Under the pieces are notes generated by a model. It ran no database searches. It saw nothing but the letters and a program-made list of their open reading frames with translations, and was not told the origin of the DNA. From Roseibium marinum (GTDB taxonomy: Bacteria; Pseudomonadota; Alphaproteobacteria; Rhizobiales; Stappiaceae), in the NCBI RefSeq assembly GCF_002906165.1, contig NZ_PPCN01000001.1, positions 1,426,001-1,490,000 on the forward strand: a stretch of DNA of 64,000 bases, in the 5' to 3' direction. How positions within the stretch are numbered: position 1 is the first letter of the stretch; each line of letters begins with the position of its first letter. A program made the translations under genes and the position numbers. This document shows, one piece after another, positions 1-8,193 of the stretch.

Positions 1-440
1 TCGGCGCAGCGGTCGACGATGACTTCCAGCATGGCGAAAAAAACGGCCGGCCCCACATGTGCGATGGTCGGGTCGGATTGAACCTTCCTGGACACGATCG
101 CAATGGATTTCGGTTCGCCATAGCGGACTGTGACAAGTCTTTTCGCGTTGAGGACGAATGTGACGGAGGAAACCGCCGGATCGATGGTCCGCGTCGAAAT
201 CGGCAATTGCGCCGTCATCACCACCGCGCCCGGTTCGACATAGAGCCGTTCGGACGTTTCGATCGAAGCAATTTCGTCGCGCGTTGGAATTTCCGCGCCC
301 ATGAGTTTCTCGGCTGCTTTCTGTTCCTCCTGCGTTGGAGAAACGAGATCGATCCACACGGAGGTGGTCGGCAGCGGTGCGCCGGGAGCGAGTTCGATAC
401 GCTCCAGGCCTTTGACAGAGGGGCAATAGGCAATGATCAT
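1..440 (-). CDS. corA: CorA-family divalent cation transporter, N-terminal part (cut by window edge)
   Basis: The minus strand is open from an ATG at 440 down to the left edge, giving about 146 visible residues. The protein starts MIIAYCPSVKGLERIEL and continues with VWIDLVSPTQEEQKAAEK and EIPTRDEIASIETSERLY. This is the usual start of the cytosolic domain of alphaproteobacterial CorA magnesium/cobalt channels. The C-terminal membrane segments with the GMN signature lie outside the window, so transport function comes from family resemblance only. A GGAG stands about 10 bases before the ATG. The plus-strand open frames over this stretch look like shadows. Confidence 0.8.
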   Translation of the reverse strand, partial: MIIAYCPSVKGLERIELAPGAPLPTTSVWIDLVSPTQEEQKAAEKLMGAEIPTRDEIASIETSERLYVEPGAVVMTAQLPISTRTIDPAVSSVTFVLNAKRLVTVRYGEPKSIAIVSRKVQSDPTIAHVGPAVFFAMLEVIVDRCA

Positions 441-567
441 CGGGGCAAATCTCCGCAGCGACACATGCGGTGTCGCAATCAGCGGCAGTTTGCCCAACAG
501 TCCAGGTTACGGCAACCGTCCGTACCGAGCCGGAGAAAACAGGCGAAGACGGCAGGCCCGAGGCGGC

Positions 568-708
568 CTACTTGCCTTTTTTGACGGCCGGACTCTTGCA
601 GCAAAGCGCTGCTGCGGTGAGCGCGGCAATGCCGACGGGCTTGTAGTAGTTGATCAGCTTTGCGCCATCCTGGGCTTTAGCGGTCGGCTGGGCTGTTTTT
701 TCAGACAT
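568..708 (-). CDS. Small hypothetical protein (46 aa), one hydrophobic segment
   Basis: The frame codes MSEKTAQPTAKAQDG, then a hydrophobic stretch (VGIAALTAAALCC) and a basic tail ending VKKGK. I prefer the ATG at 708. An upstream ATG in the same frame would add about 39 residues of unconvincing composition. The ribosome binding site (AGAGAAA) is weak. The pattern of hydrophilic N terminus, short membrane stretch with two adjacent cysteines and lysine-rich end resembles small conserved rhizobial proteins of unknown function. I do not recognise a family, and it could be spurious. Confidence 0.5.
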   Translation of the reverse strand: MSEKTAQPTAKAQDGAKLINYYKPVGIAALTAAALCCKSPAVKKGK

Positions 709-1217
709 TTTCTCTGGTCCGTTTTTCCGTACCCGCATTCTGGTGCTTTCTGACGGGGATCTTGCGGGCACATGTGCATGTCTTATCCAAATAAGGCATT
801 CGAAGGGCGGACTGGTCGTCCGCACGGCCTTTTTCTTACTTGGATGGCTAACTATGCGCCTCTTGCTGAAGCCCGGCCAGTCAAAAACAATAACAGGATG
901 TAACGATATCGACAGGAATTTGAACGTTTTCCGTAAGTAATTCTTTACCGGTTATCTTCAGATCAGGATTTCTGACAGGATCGCAGAATAGTCGGGATCA
1001 CAACCGGTTCCCTGGAGGGTGACTTTGTACGTATATGCAAAAAATGCGCCTGACATCTTTCCAGCCGGTGTTGCTTCAAATCTGTAATCCGCGGCATTAA
1101 AATTTTGAGAAACAGGCTGTGGAAATGAAGTTCATTTTGACAATTCGCCTGTAAATTAAGAAACAATCGTTACGCCGGTATCATCGTACGATCGCGGGCC
1201 ATTCAAGTGGGACAGAG
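709..1217. other. Gene-free stretch, AT-richer than its surroundings
   Basis: About 500 bases lie between the small minus-strand ORF and the DUF1499 gene. The open frames here are short and of implausible composition. The region must hold the promoters of both flanking genes. I see no RNA gene, clear terminator or repeat in it. Confidence 0.5.
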
Positions 1218-2207
1218 ATGAAGCGCTACGCCGCCTACAAGTCAGCCTCGGCACCCGTCAGCCGGACAAGCGGCGCTGTCGGGCTGGCAGTGGCGGCTAC
1301 GGCCCTGCTGGCCCAACGGTTCGGTGTGATCGACGCGGACGTCTTTGTCCTGTCCCTCATTGCCGCGGCGGCGGTGGCGCTGTTGTCACTCGGCCTGGCC
1401 ATATCCGCGCTTTACCGCATCTGGACTTATGGCGGACCGGGCATCCCGGCGGCGTTGTGGGGCTTTTTCTTTGGTGGCCTGGCGCTTGTTCCCTCCGCTC
1501 TGGTTCTGGGGTTGCTGGTCAACCGTCCGGGCACGATTGATCTGTCCACGGACCGCGATGAACCGCCTTATCTGAAACTGCAGGCGGTGTCCGAGGAGCA
1601 GCCTTTTCTCGTCTGGATGAACGCGATGGCGCTGGAACATGTCTGGCCGGTGCTGTCAAAGGGTTCCACCGCCGGCTCTGTTGCAAGCTCCGCACAGGAC
1701 ACGCTCTATCGCGATATCGTGTCACGCAGATACAGGATCGCACCCGCCCAGCTTCATGCGGCCGGCGCGAAGGCGTTCGAGGCCTTGAACTGGACGGTTG
1801 TCGATGAGTTGCCGCCCGATCTTCTGGATGCACCCACCCGGCTTCAGGCGGAAGGCACTTCGCGGATACTGGGGTTGAAACATGACGTGACCTTGCGAAT
1901 TCGGCCCGATCGGGTTGGCGCACTGTTGGATGTGCGCGCAAGATCGCGAACCCCACTCAGGGACCTTGCCGGCAATCCGGACCATATCCGCGCTGTTTTT
2001 GCGGAAATCGACCGGGTGCTGCTCGAGACATATGGCGACCTTGCGCGGCTGTCCGTCGAAGAAGACGGCCTGCCGCGGGAAGACCTTCAGCCCGAACCTC
2101 TGGAGGAGCCTCGCGAGACGGCGCCGGTTCCGGGCTTCAAGCCGTATTTTGAAGAAGAGGACGAACCTGTGGCCGATGATCTGGGCGTGACCGATCTCGA
2201 AGGGTGA
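1218..2207 (+). CDS. DUF1499 family membrane protein
   Basis: This is a 329-residue protein. Two or three hydrophobic segments occupy residues 20-100 (AVGLAVAATALLAQRFGV, FVLSLIAAAAVALLSLGLA, AALWGFFFGGLALVPSALVL). A soluble domain at about 165-280 has the DUF1499 pattern: YRIAPAQLHAAGAKAFEAL, then a strand-rich part with VTLRIRP and RSRTPLRDLAGNPDHIRAVF. The C-terminal 50 residues are acidic and probably disordered. DUF1499 proteins have no established biochemical role. GGGACAGAG precedes the ATG. The gene stands alone, with a convergent neighbour 21 bases downstream. Confidence 0.8.
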   Translation: MKRYAAYKSASAPVSRTSGAVGLAVAATALLAQRFGVIDADVFVLSLIAAAAVALLSLGLAISALYRIWTYGGPGIPAALWGFFFGGLALVPSALVLGLLVNRPGTIDLSTDRDEPPYLKLQAVSEEQPFLVWMNAMALEHVWPVLSKGSTAGSVASSAQDTLYRDIVSRRYRIAPAQLHAAGAKAFEALNWTVVDELPPDLLDAPTRLQAEGTSRILGLKHDVTLRIRPDRVGALLDVRARSRTPLRDLAGNPDHIRAVFAEIDRVLLETYGDLARLSVEEDGLPREDLQPEPLEEPRETAPVPGFKPYFEEEDEPVADDLGVTDLEG

Positions 2208-2228
2208 ACGGCAGGCTGTTCTATCGCA

Positions 2229-3134
2229 TCAGGACGTTCGCAGAGTGAAAGTTGCCGTCAGCGACAGAGCGGGCGAGGCTGAAACCAGACCCCGGCCGGC
2301 AAGATCCTCCAGATGGGCGAAGACCGACAGTCCGGCTGCCCGGTGCAGAGCGGGATCCACGTCCGCATAGAGCCTGACGACGATCTGCGGAATTGTGAGC
2401 GGCGTCTCCGCAAGCTCCCGCAGGACCGAGGCTTCCCTGTTCAGCCGGTGCTGCTTCAGGTCTCCGACATAGGAAAGCGCGTCGTGGATGACGCCGCCAT
2501 GTCCGGGCAGGTAGATCTGTTCCTCCCGGTTCAGGAGTTTGTCGATCGAGTCCATGTAGTCTCGCATGCTGCCATCGGGTGGGGCGACGATCGAGGTTGA
2601 CCAGCCCATGACGTGGTCGGCGGACAACAGGAGGTTTTCTTCGGCAAGGGCAAAGCACAGGTGATTGGCCGTATGGCCCGGGGTCTCGATGGTCTGAAGC
2701 GACATGCCCGCGGCGCTTAAGACGTCGCCTTCGTGAAGCTGCCGGTCCGGCGCATATTCCCTGTCGCCGCTTGCGTCGAGCGGATTGATCTCATTTTCCA
2801 TGAGTTCGCGCGCGGCTTTGTGAATGCCGCAGCCGATGATCGGCGCACCGGTTTTTTCCTTGAGCAGGCGGGCCGCGGGCGAATGGTCGACATGGGTGTG
2901 GCTCACCACTATGGCCTCAACAGAAGCTCCCGACGCCGCCTTCAATATGGTCTCGACATGAGCTTCGTCGGCAGGACCGGGGTCGACGACGGCAAGCCGG
3001 CTGGTGCCGAGCAGATAGGTATTGGTTCCGAAAAACGTGAATGGCCCGGAGTTTTTCGCCGTCAGCCGGCGCACACCCGGCAGGATTTCGACGGCAATGC
3101 CATAATTAGGGTCGAAGTCTCGATCGTGTCTCAT
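2229..3134 (-). CDS. Metallo-beta-lactamase-fold hydrolase (LACTB2-like)
   Basis: Read from the ATG at 3134 this is a 301-residue protein starting MRHDRDFDPNYGIAVEILPG, a common start for this alphaproteobacterial family. The metal-binding signature is SHTHVDHSPAARLL. Further conserved parts are NTYLLG, VDPGPADEAH, ETPGHTANHLCF, LLSADHVMGW and LYLPGHGG-like YLPGHGG. The C-terminal part (RLYADVDPALHRAAGLSVFAHLEDLAGRG) looks like the winged-helix tail of the LACTB2 branch. Members hydrolyse varied substrates, including RNA and thioesters; the substrate here is unknown. The frame stays open 50 codons further upstream, but that extension lacks family similarity. Confidence 0.85.
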   Translation of the reverse strand: MRHDRDFDPNYGIAVEILPGVRRLTAKNSGPFTFFGTNTYLLGTSRLAVVDPGPADEAHVETILKAASGASVEAIVVSHTHVDHSPAARLLKEKTGAPIIGCGIHKAARELMENEINPLDASGDREYAPDRQLHEGDVLSAAGMSLQTIETPGHTANHLCFALAEENLLLSADHVMGWSTSIVAPPDGSMRDYMDSIDKLLNREEQIYLPGHGGVIHDALSYVGDLKQHRLNREASVLRELAETPLTIPQIVVRLYADVDPALHRAAGLSVFAHLEDLAGRGLVSASPALSLTATFTLRTS

Positions 3135-3389
3135 GTCTGTTTGCGCCGCGAAGTACAGGGAAGTGACCGGCGGAAGGTGGGACTGTTTGATGTGGAAGGC
3201 AATGGCCAATCCGTCAGTGGTGTCCGGCAGGCCCCCTCCGTGGTCCGCCCTATCGCCTGCGGTCCGTACCCTAATATACGTCATGTATATGACTTTGGAA
3301 TCGGGTAGGGAAGCCCGGCTTTGCCAACCGGACTCCTTCTATGGGAAAGTGCCGGTTGAACCTGATCTGATTCATTTTGGCGGAATGCT

Positions 3390-3869
3390 ATGGCGGAAGA
3401 AACTGAATGCCGGTTTGAGGGCTTGCTGAACCTGCCGCGCGAACAGGCGTTTTCGCTGTTTGTCGATCGGCCGGGTCTGTGGTGGGCCTCTCCCTTCGAC
3501 GTGCCGGACCCTGGGGAAATCGACGCGGAAATCGAGCCGTTCGCCGGCGGCAGCTGCTATGAGATCGACAGTAAAGGCCATCGCCGGATCTGGGGAACGG
3601 TGCTTTCGATCGAAGATCCCCTCTATGTGCGTCTGGCCTGGCAGGTCTCTCTGGACGGCAGGGAAATCGCCGATCCCGCCGCGGCAAGCCGGGTGATGGT
3701 CAACTTCCGGGTCGCCGGGGATTCGACACGGCTTGAAATCGTTCACAACGAATTTTTGCGGCATGGCGAGAACGGCGCGGAGTATCTGAACTTGATGGGT
3801 CGGCCCGACGGCTGGCCACGCATCATCGGAAATTTGCGGGAAGCGGCCCGGGCCACCGGCCGGCGTTAG
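3390..3869 (+). CDS. SRPBCC (START-like/AHSA1) domain protein
   Basis: This 159-residue protein opens with LLNLPREQAFSLFVDRPGLW and continues FAGGSCYEIDSKGHRRIWGTV, VRLAWQV and LEIVHNEFLRHGENG. These are the alternating strand and tryptophan patterns of activator-of-Hsp90-like START domains. Such proteins bind hydrophobic ligands or act as small regulators or toxins. Nothing here fixes a ligand. It has no membrane segment or signal peptide. It is a single gene, 210 bases upstream of phoR, with no sign of co-transcription. Confidence 0.75.
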   Translation: MAEETECRFEGLLNLPREQAFSLFVDRPGLWWASPFDVPDPGEIDAEIEPFAGGSCYEIDSKGHRRIWGTVLSIEDPLYVRLAWQVSLDGREIADPAAASRVMVNFRVAGDSTRLEIVHNEFLRHGENGAEYLNLMGRPDGWPRIIGNLREAARATGRR

Positions 3870-4079
3870 ACGCTCTGGTTCTGATATCCGGGAAGTCCCC
3901 ATGTCCGCTACGGAAATTTTGGGGCTGCTCTGTCGCTTGAATGACATGCTTCCTGTGTTAGTCGAGGAATCCATCGACGCCCCGATTCTTTGTTTCCGGT
4001 CTTGCGCATTTACTGAGACGTCGAAATAGTATCTCCCTTCGAGGCGAAAATTTCTGGCAGGAAATCACTCTACGTATCC

Positions 4080-5429
4080 ATGACAGTACCCCCATCGTCA
4101 TTTGAGGAAAATTCCGAGCCACAGGCCACAGCATCGCCGCTCACGCGGATAGGCGAGGCACGGTGGATACTTGTGACTGCGTTCTGCACCGCCTGTTATG
4201 CCGTGATTGCTTTTGATGTTCCGGTTTTGTCCGCGGCCGCGGGGGTTGCCGCCCTGACCGCGGTCGCGGCGCTGGTGCCGCGGCGGTCCTCCAGTCGCAG
4301 GGTCAAGCTGAACGCGCAGCGGGAAATCCGCAGGATGTGGCCGGGAACCGGTATGAAAGTGACCGTTGACGCCCTGCCGACCCCTTGCTTTGTGGCCGAT
4401 GGCCGCGGAATAACCCGCTATGTCAATGCACAGGCGCAGGCAATTTACAGCGGTGTGAAACCGGGCGATCCGCTGTCCTTTTCCTTGCGCGCGCCGTCCT
4501 TGCTGGAAGCCTTTGACCGCGTCTGCAGCACGGGTGGAACGGAACGGATTAGCTGGATCGAGAAGGTCCCGACCGAAACCTGGTACGAGGCGCACATCGC
4601 ACCGATCTACATGCCGGGCACCGGTTCTCAGGAACGGATCCACAGTCGCCCGGATTTCATTCTGGTCGTTATTCAGGATCTGACGGAGAACCGCCGGCTC
4701 GAGCGCATGCGAACGGACTTCGTCGCCAACGCCAGCCATGAGTTGCGCACGCCTCTGGCCTCCCTGACCGGCTTCATCGAAACAATTCAGGGACCGGCCC
4801 GCAACGACCCGGAGGCACAGGACCGGTTTCTGGCGATCATGCTGGACCAGGCCGGCCGCATGCGGCGGCTGATCGACGATATCCTGTCGCTCTCCCGGAT
4901 CGAGCTCAAGGCCCATGTCCAGCCGGCAAGCGTCGTGGATTTATCCGAGATCGTCCGCCATACCAAGGATGCGCTGACCCCGCTTGCGGTGGACCTGAAC
5001 GTCGAGATCCGCATCCGCGTGCCGGAAAAACCCGTCAGGGTGAAGGGCGACCGCGACGAACTCATTCAGGTGATTGAAAACCTGATTGAGAACGCGTTGA
5101 AATACGGCAGCGCCGGTAAATATGTGGATGTGAGCCTGGAAGAGCAGGGCGAACCTGACAGTGCGCCATCCTGGCTCTTGTCCGTCAGCGATTACGGCGA
5201 GGGCATTTCACCGGAGCATCTTCCGCGCCTTACGGAGCGGTTCTACCGCATCGATGTCGAATCCAGCCGGGCCTTGAAAGGGACGGGGCTGGGCCTTGCT
5301 ATCGTCAAGCATATCCTCACCCGCCACAGGGGACGGCTGGACATCGAGAGCGAGCCGGGCAAGGGCGCGACCTTCAAGGTGAAACTGCCGTCGCTTGAAA
5401 ACAGCGAGGGTGTTCCCGAAAGGGCCTAG
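4080..5429 (+). CDS. phoR: Phosphate regulon sensor histidine kinase PhoR
   Basis: This 449-residue kinase senses phosphate status and phosphorylates PhoB. Hydrophobic helices lie at about residues 27-65, with a basic stretch (PRRSSSRRVKLNAQR) after them. A PAS-like domain (about 95-200) begins DALPTPCFVADGRGITRYVN. The HisKA box is FVANASHELRTPLASLTGF with the phospho-acceptor at His220. The ATPase domain shows VIENLIENALKYG (N box), VSDYGEGISPEHLPRLTERF (G1/F) and GTGLGLAIVKHILTRHRG (G2). The gene heads a phosphate cluster whose last gene is phoB; pst-phoU lies between them, a common alphaproteobacterial order. I see no convincing Pho box upstream. Confidence 0.93.
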   Translation: MTVPPSSFEENSEPQATASPLTRIGEARWILVTAFCTACYAVIAFDVPVLSAAAGVAALTAVAALVPRRSSSRRVKLNAQREIRRMWPGTGMKVTVDALPTPCFVADGRGITRYVNAQAQAIYSGVKPGDPLSFSLRAPSLLEAFDRVCSTGGTERISWIEKVPTETWYEAHIAPIYMPGTGSQERIHSRPDFILVVIQDLTENRRLERMRTDFVANASHELRTPLASLTGFIETIQGPARNDPEAQDRFLAIMLDQAGRMRRLIDDILSLSRIELKAHVQPASVVDLSEIVRHTKDALTPLAVDLNVEIRIRVPEKPVRVKGDRDELIQVIENLIENALKYGSAGKYVDVSLEEQGEPDSAPSWLLSVSDYGEGISPEHLPRLTERFYRIDVESSRALKGTGLGLAIVKHILTRHRGRLDIESEPGKGATFKVKLPSLENSEGVPERA

Positions 5430-5464
5430 AGTCTGTGAATCTTAAATGTCCACAGACTCATAGG
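5425..5464. repeat. Short palindrome fused to the phoR stop codon
   Basis: GAGTCTGTG at 5429-5437 pairs with CACAGACTC at 5451-5459 around a 13-base loop. CCTA and TAGG extend the stem with one bulged base. The left end overlaps the TAG stop of phoR. There is no T run, so it is not a classic terminator. It may be a 3' end stabiliser or a small repeat. Confidence 0.6.
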
Positions 5465-5733
5465 TGTAGGACACGGGTTCACAATGAGAGCGGAAAATCC
5501 AGCCCCGGCCGGATTGTAAAATTTGTCGGTGTCGTATTTCTGAGATCGGAGGCTGATAACAGGTGCCCGTCGGGCATGCTTCTGCATGTTTTCCGGAGCA
5601 GTCTTGCATTTGGGCCGGTCGGCTGCCGGGTCCGGGCAGGATCGGATTTTGGCTCCGCAAACGCCGGGTGGTGTGCCGCAAAGGAGCTTGTCCCGCGTTC
5701 CGGGAACGGGCTGCTTTTTAAAGGGGTTCTCTC

Positions 5734-6732
5734 GTGGCAAGGAATTTCACCGCCGGAGCTGTGGTCTGTTGCGCCTTTTATTTCTTTTCGTTTTCGGCGG
5801 AGGCGCGGGACCGTCTTCTGATCGTCGGGTCCTCCACGGTTTATCCCTTTGCGACCGCTGTGGCGGAAAAGGTCGGACATGAAGGGATGAAATATCCCAT
5901 CGTCGAATCGACCGGGAGCGGCGCCGGGTTTGGGATTTTCTGTCAGGGCGTGGGCGAAGACACTCCCGATATCACCAACGCGTCGCGGCGCATGAAACCG
6001 TCGGAGCTGGAGACCTGCAACGCGAACGGCGTGACACCGGTCGAAGTCAGGATCGGCTATGATGGGATCGTACTGGCCAATTCCATCCGCGGTCCGAAAT
6101 TCAGTCTGACGATCGACCAGATTTTTCAGGCGCTTGCTGAAAAACTGCCCGGAGACGGAACGGTCCGGGACAATCCGAACGCCTCCTGGTCCGACATCGA
6201 CCCGTCCTTGCCGGCGGAAAAGATCGAGGTACTCGGACCGCCGCCGACGTCCGGCACGCGGGATGCCTTTGTCGAACTTGTAATGGAAAGAGGCTGCAAA
6301 TCGGCCGCCGGACTGGACGGGAGTGCGTGCACCCGGATGCGGCGCGACGGCAGCTTTGTCGAGGCCGGGGAAAACGACGACCTGATCGTGGCGGAACTTG
6401 AAGCCAACCCTGTGAATGTGGGCATTTTCGGCTATTCGTTCCTCATGGGAAATCTGGATAAAATTCAAAGTGTTGGCGTAAATGGCGTCGAGCCGGATTT
6501 TGACAGGATAGCCTCCGGCGAATACCCGGTCTCCCGGCCGCTCTTTTTCTACATCAAGAAGGAGCATGTCGGTGTCGTCCCCGGGCTGGAAGAATATGTC
6601 GCCGCCTTCACCAGCGAAGACGCCTGGGGGGACGACGGCTATCTCGCCGGCAAGGGGCTTATTCCGCTCACAGCGGATGCGCGCCGGCGGCAGGCGCAAG
6701 AGGCCAGCGTGCTGAAGGCGCTGAAATTCTAG
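5734..6732 (+). CDS. Second PstS-like phosphate-binding protein
   Basis: This 332-residue protein starts at a GTG preceded by AAAGGGG. A signal peptide (ARNFTAGAVVCCAFYFFSFSAEA) ends near residue 25. The mature part contains VGSSTVYPFATAVAEK, STGSGAGFGIFCQGVGED, ITNASRRMKPSE and VRIGYDGIVLAN, which are PstS substrate-loop patterns, and ends YLAGKGLIPLTADARR. It parallels the next gene, pstS, along its whole length (for example EYPVSRPLFFYIKKEHVGV against EYPVSRPLFFYVKKAHIGV), so it is a tandem paralogue. I find no Pho box in its 304-base upstream gap, and its codon use is ordinary. It could be a lower-level or different-affinity phosphate receptor, or an intermediate in signalling. Confidence 0.88.
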   Translation: MARNFTAGAVVCCAFYFFSFSAEARDRLLIVGSSTVYPFATAVAEKVGHEGMKYPIVESTGSGAGFGIFCQGVGEDTPDITNASRRMKPSELETCNANGVTPVEVRIGYDGIVLANSIRGPKFSLTIDQIFQALAEKLPGDGTVRDNPNASWSDIDPSLPAEKIEVLGPPPTSGTRDAFVELVMERGCKSAAGLDGSACTRMRRDGSFVEAGENDDLIVAELEANPVNVGIFGYSFLMGNLDKIQSVGVNGVEPDFDRIASGEYPVSRPLFFYIKKEHVGVVPGLEEYVAAFTSEDAWGDDGYLAGKGLIPLTADARRRQAQEASVLKALKF

Positions 6733-6736
6733 GCCA

Positions 6737-6768
6737 TGTGGACGAAATGCACCTCCCATTCGTCCACA
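6737..6768. other. Hairpin after the PstS-like gene
   Basis: TGTGGACGAA at 6737-6746 pairs perfectly with TTCGTCCACA at 6759-6768 across a 12-base loop, five bases after the stop codon. No T run follows directly. It may protect the 3' end or separate this gene from pstS. Confidence 0.5.
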
Positions 6769-6948
6769 GGGCCAAGAACAGCCTGTCTTTTTCCTTCGTC
6801 GGTAAATGGATTATCTTTGGACCGGAGCCCTTCGCGAGTGGAAAACGAATGGCGGGAGGCAACGGTCCAAATTGCCGCCAAAATGACGCCGGTCGCGACA
6901 CAAAAACGTCAAGGTGATAATTTTCTTTATATTTTTCAATGCGTTAAA

Positions 6949-6988
6949 TTGTCATAAAACTGAAAAGCAACTGTCATAGAACTCTCAT
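6949..6988 (+). promoter_or_regulatory. Pho box (PhoB operator) of pstS
   Basis: Four head-to-tail 11-base units are visible: TTGTCATAAAA, CTGAAAAGCAA, CTGTCATAGAA and CTCTCAT. The last two match the established PhoB box pattern CTGTCAT-N4-CTGTCAT almost perfectly. The array ends about 86 bases before the pstS start, so phosphate-starvation activation of pstS and the downstream genes by PhoB is well supported. Confidence 0.9.
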
Positions 6989-7074
6989 CCATGGGGCCTA
7001 CGGTCCCGGCATCGCTCGAGCATTCCCATGCCCGGTGATCATCATAAACCTTGACATTCAAAGGGAGTGGTCAG

Positions 7075-8112
7075 GTGAAATTTACGACCCTCGTTAGCGC
7101 AACTGCTGTTGCTGTTGCTTCCACTGCATTCGTCGGTGCGGCTCAGGCCCGTGACCAGGTTCAGGTCGCTGGTTCCTCCACCGTTCTGCCTTACGCGTCC
7201 ATCGTCGCGGAAGCTTTCGGTGAAAACACCGAATTCCCGACCCCCGTTGTTGAGTCCGGCGGATCCTCCGCTGGCCTGAAGCGCTTCTGCGAAGGTGTTG
7301 GCGAAAACACCATCGACGTAGCGAATGCTTCCCGCAAGATCCGCGATAAGGAAATCAAGGCTTGTGCAGAAGCTGGCGTGAAGGACATCATCGAAGTCCG
7401 CATCGGTTACGATGGTATCGTCTTCGCGTCCCAGAAAGACGGCCCGGCCTTCACCGCATTCCAGCCGGCTGATATCTTCAACGCTCTGGGCTCCAAGGTG
7501 CTCAAGGACGGCGAACTCGTTGACAACCCGTACAACAACTGGGCTGAATTCAACGCCGACCTGCCTGATGTTGGCATCGCCGCTTTCATTCCGGGCACCA
7601 AGCACGGCACGCGTGAAGTGTTCGAAGAAAAGGTTCTGGCTGTCGGCTGTGAAGTTACCGGCACCCTGCAGGCCATGCTCGACAGCGGCATGTCCGAAGA
7701 CGACGCTGAAGACGCCTGCATCGACGTTCGTGCGGACGGCAAGTCCACCGACATCGACGGCGACTACACCGAAACCCTGGCACGTATCGACTCCAACCCG
7801 AACGGTATCGGCGTTTTCGGTCTGGCGTTCTACGAGAACAACACCGACAAGCTGAAAGTCGCAACCATGGGTGACGTGGCTCCGAACACCGAATCCATCG
7901 CGTCCGGTGAGTATCCGGTTTCCCGTCCGCTGTTCTTCTACGTCAAGAAGGCGCATATCGGCGTGATCCCTGGTCTGAAGGAATACGCCCAGTTCTTCAT
8001 CGCTGACGAAATCGCTGGCCCGAGCGGCCCGCTGGCTCAGTACGGCCTTGTTGCCGATCCTGAACTGGCCGCGACCCAGGCTTCCGTCGCTGCTGAAGAC
8101 ACAATGAAGTAA
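7075..8112 (+). CDS. pstS: Phosphate ABC transporter, periplasmic binding protein PstS
   Basis: The best start is the GTG at 7075, eight bases after AAAGGGAG. An in-frame TTG at 7051 lies upstream of that ribosome binding site and is rejected. The product has 345 residues with a signal peptide (KFTTLVSATAVAVASTAFVGAAQA cleaved near residue 25, given here in part as a run of small residues before AQA). The mature protein has VAGSSTVLPYASIVAEAFG, ESGGSSAGLKRFCEGVGEN, VANASRKIRDKEI and GTKHGTREVFEEKVL, the phosphate-binding loops of PstS. Codon use differs clearly from the neighbours (many GCT, GTT, AAC and GAA codons), as in very highly expressed genes. A Pho box precedes it, and a terminator-like hairpin separates it from pstC. 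Confidence 0.95.
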   Translation: MKFTTLVSATAVAVASTAFVGAAQARDQVQVAGSSTVLPYASIVAEAFGENTEFPTPVVESGGSSAGLKRFCEGVGENTIDVANASRKIRDKEIKACAEAGVKDIIEVRIGYDGIVFASQKDGPAFTAFQPADIFNALGSKVLKDGELVDNPYNNWAEFNADLPDVGIAAFIPGTKHGTREVFEEKVLAVGCEVTGTLQAMLDSGMSEDDAEDACIDVRADGKSTDIDGDYTETLARIDSNPNGIGVFGLAFYENNTDKLKVATMGDVAPNTESIASGEYPVSRPLFFYVKKAHIGVIPGLKEYAQFFIADEIAGPSGPLAQYGLVADPELAATQASVAAEDTMK

Positions 8113-8131
8113 TCGGGCTTCGGCTCGATCC

Positions 8132-8164
8132 GGGGGCGGCAATACCCGCCGCCCCTTTTCATTT
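8132..8164 (+). terminator. Terminator/attenuator between pstS and pstC
   Basis: GGGGCGGC at 8133-8140 pairs with GCCGCCCC at 8148-8155, followed directly by TTTT and then ATTTTT. It lies 20 bases after the pstS stop and 30 bases before pstC. Partial termination here would make binding protein in excess over membrane components, as is known for many ABC importer operons. Confidence 0.75.
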
Positions 8165-8193
8165 TTGTAATTTTAAATCTTTCGGGGGACCAC

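Noticed and set aside
898-945. AACGTTTTCCGTAAG resembling the MerR operator
   Set aside because: It has one extra base in the centre and breaks the palindrome, and no related gene is next to it.
963-1166. Minus-strand 67-codon open frame in the gap before the DUF1499 gene
   Set aside because: No ribosome binding site or family pattern, and its composition (Leu/His/Arg mix in AT-richer DNA) is unlike the genes around it.
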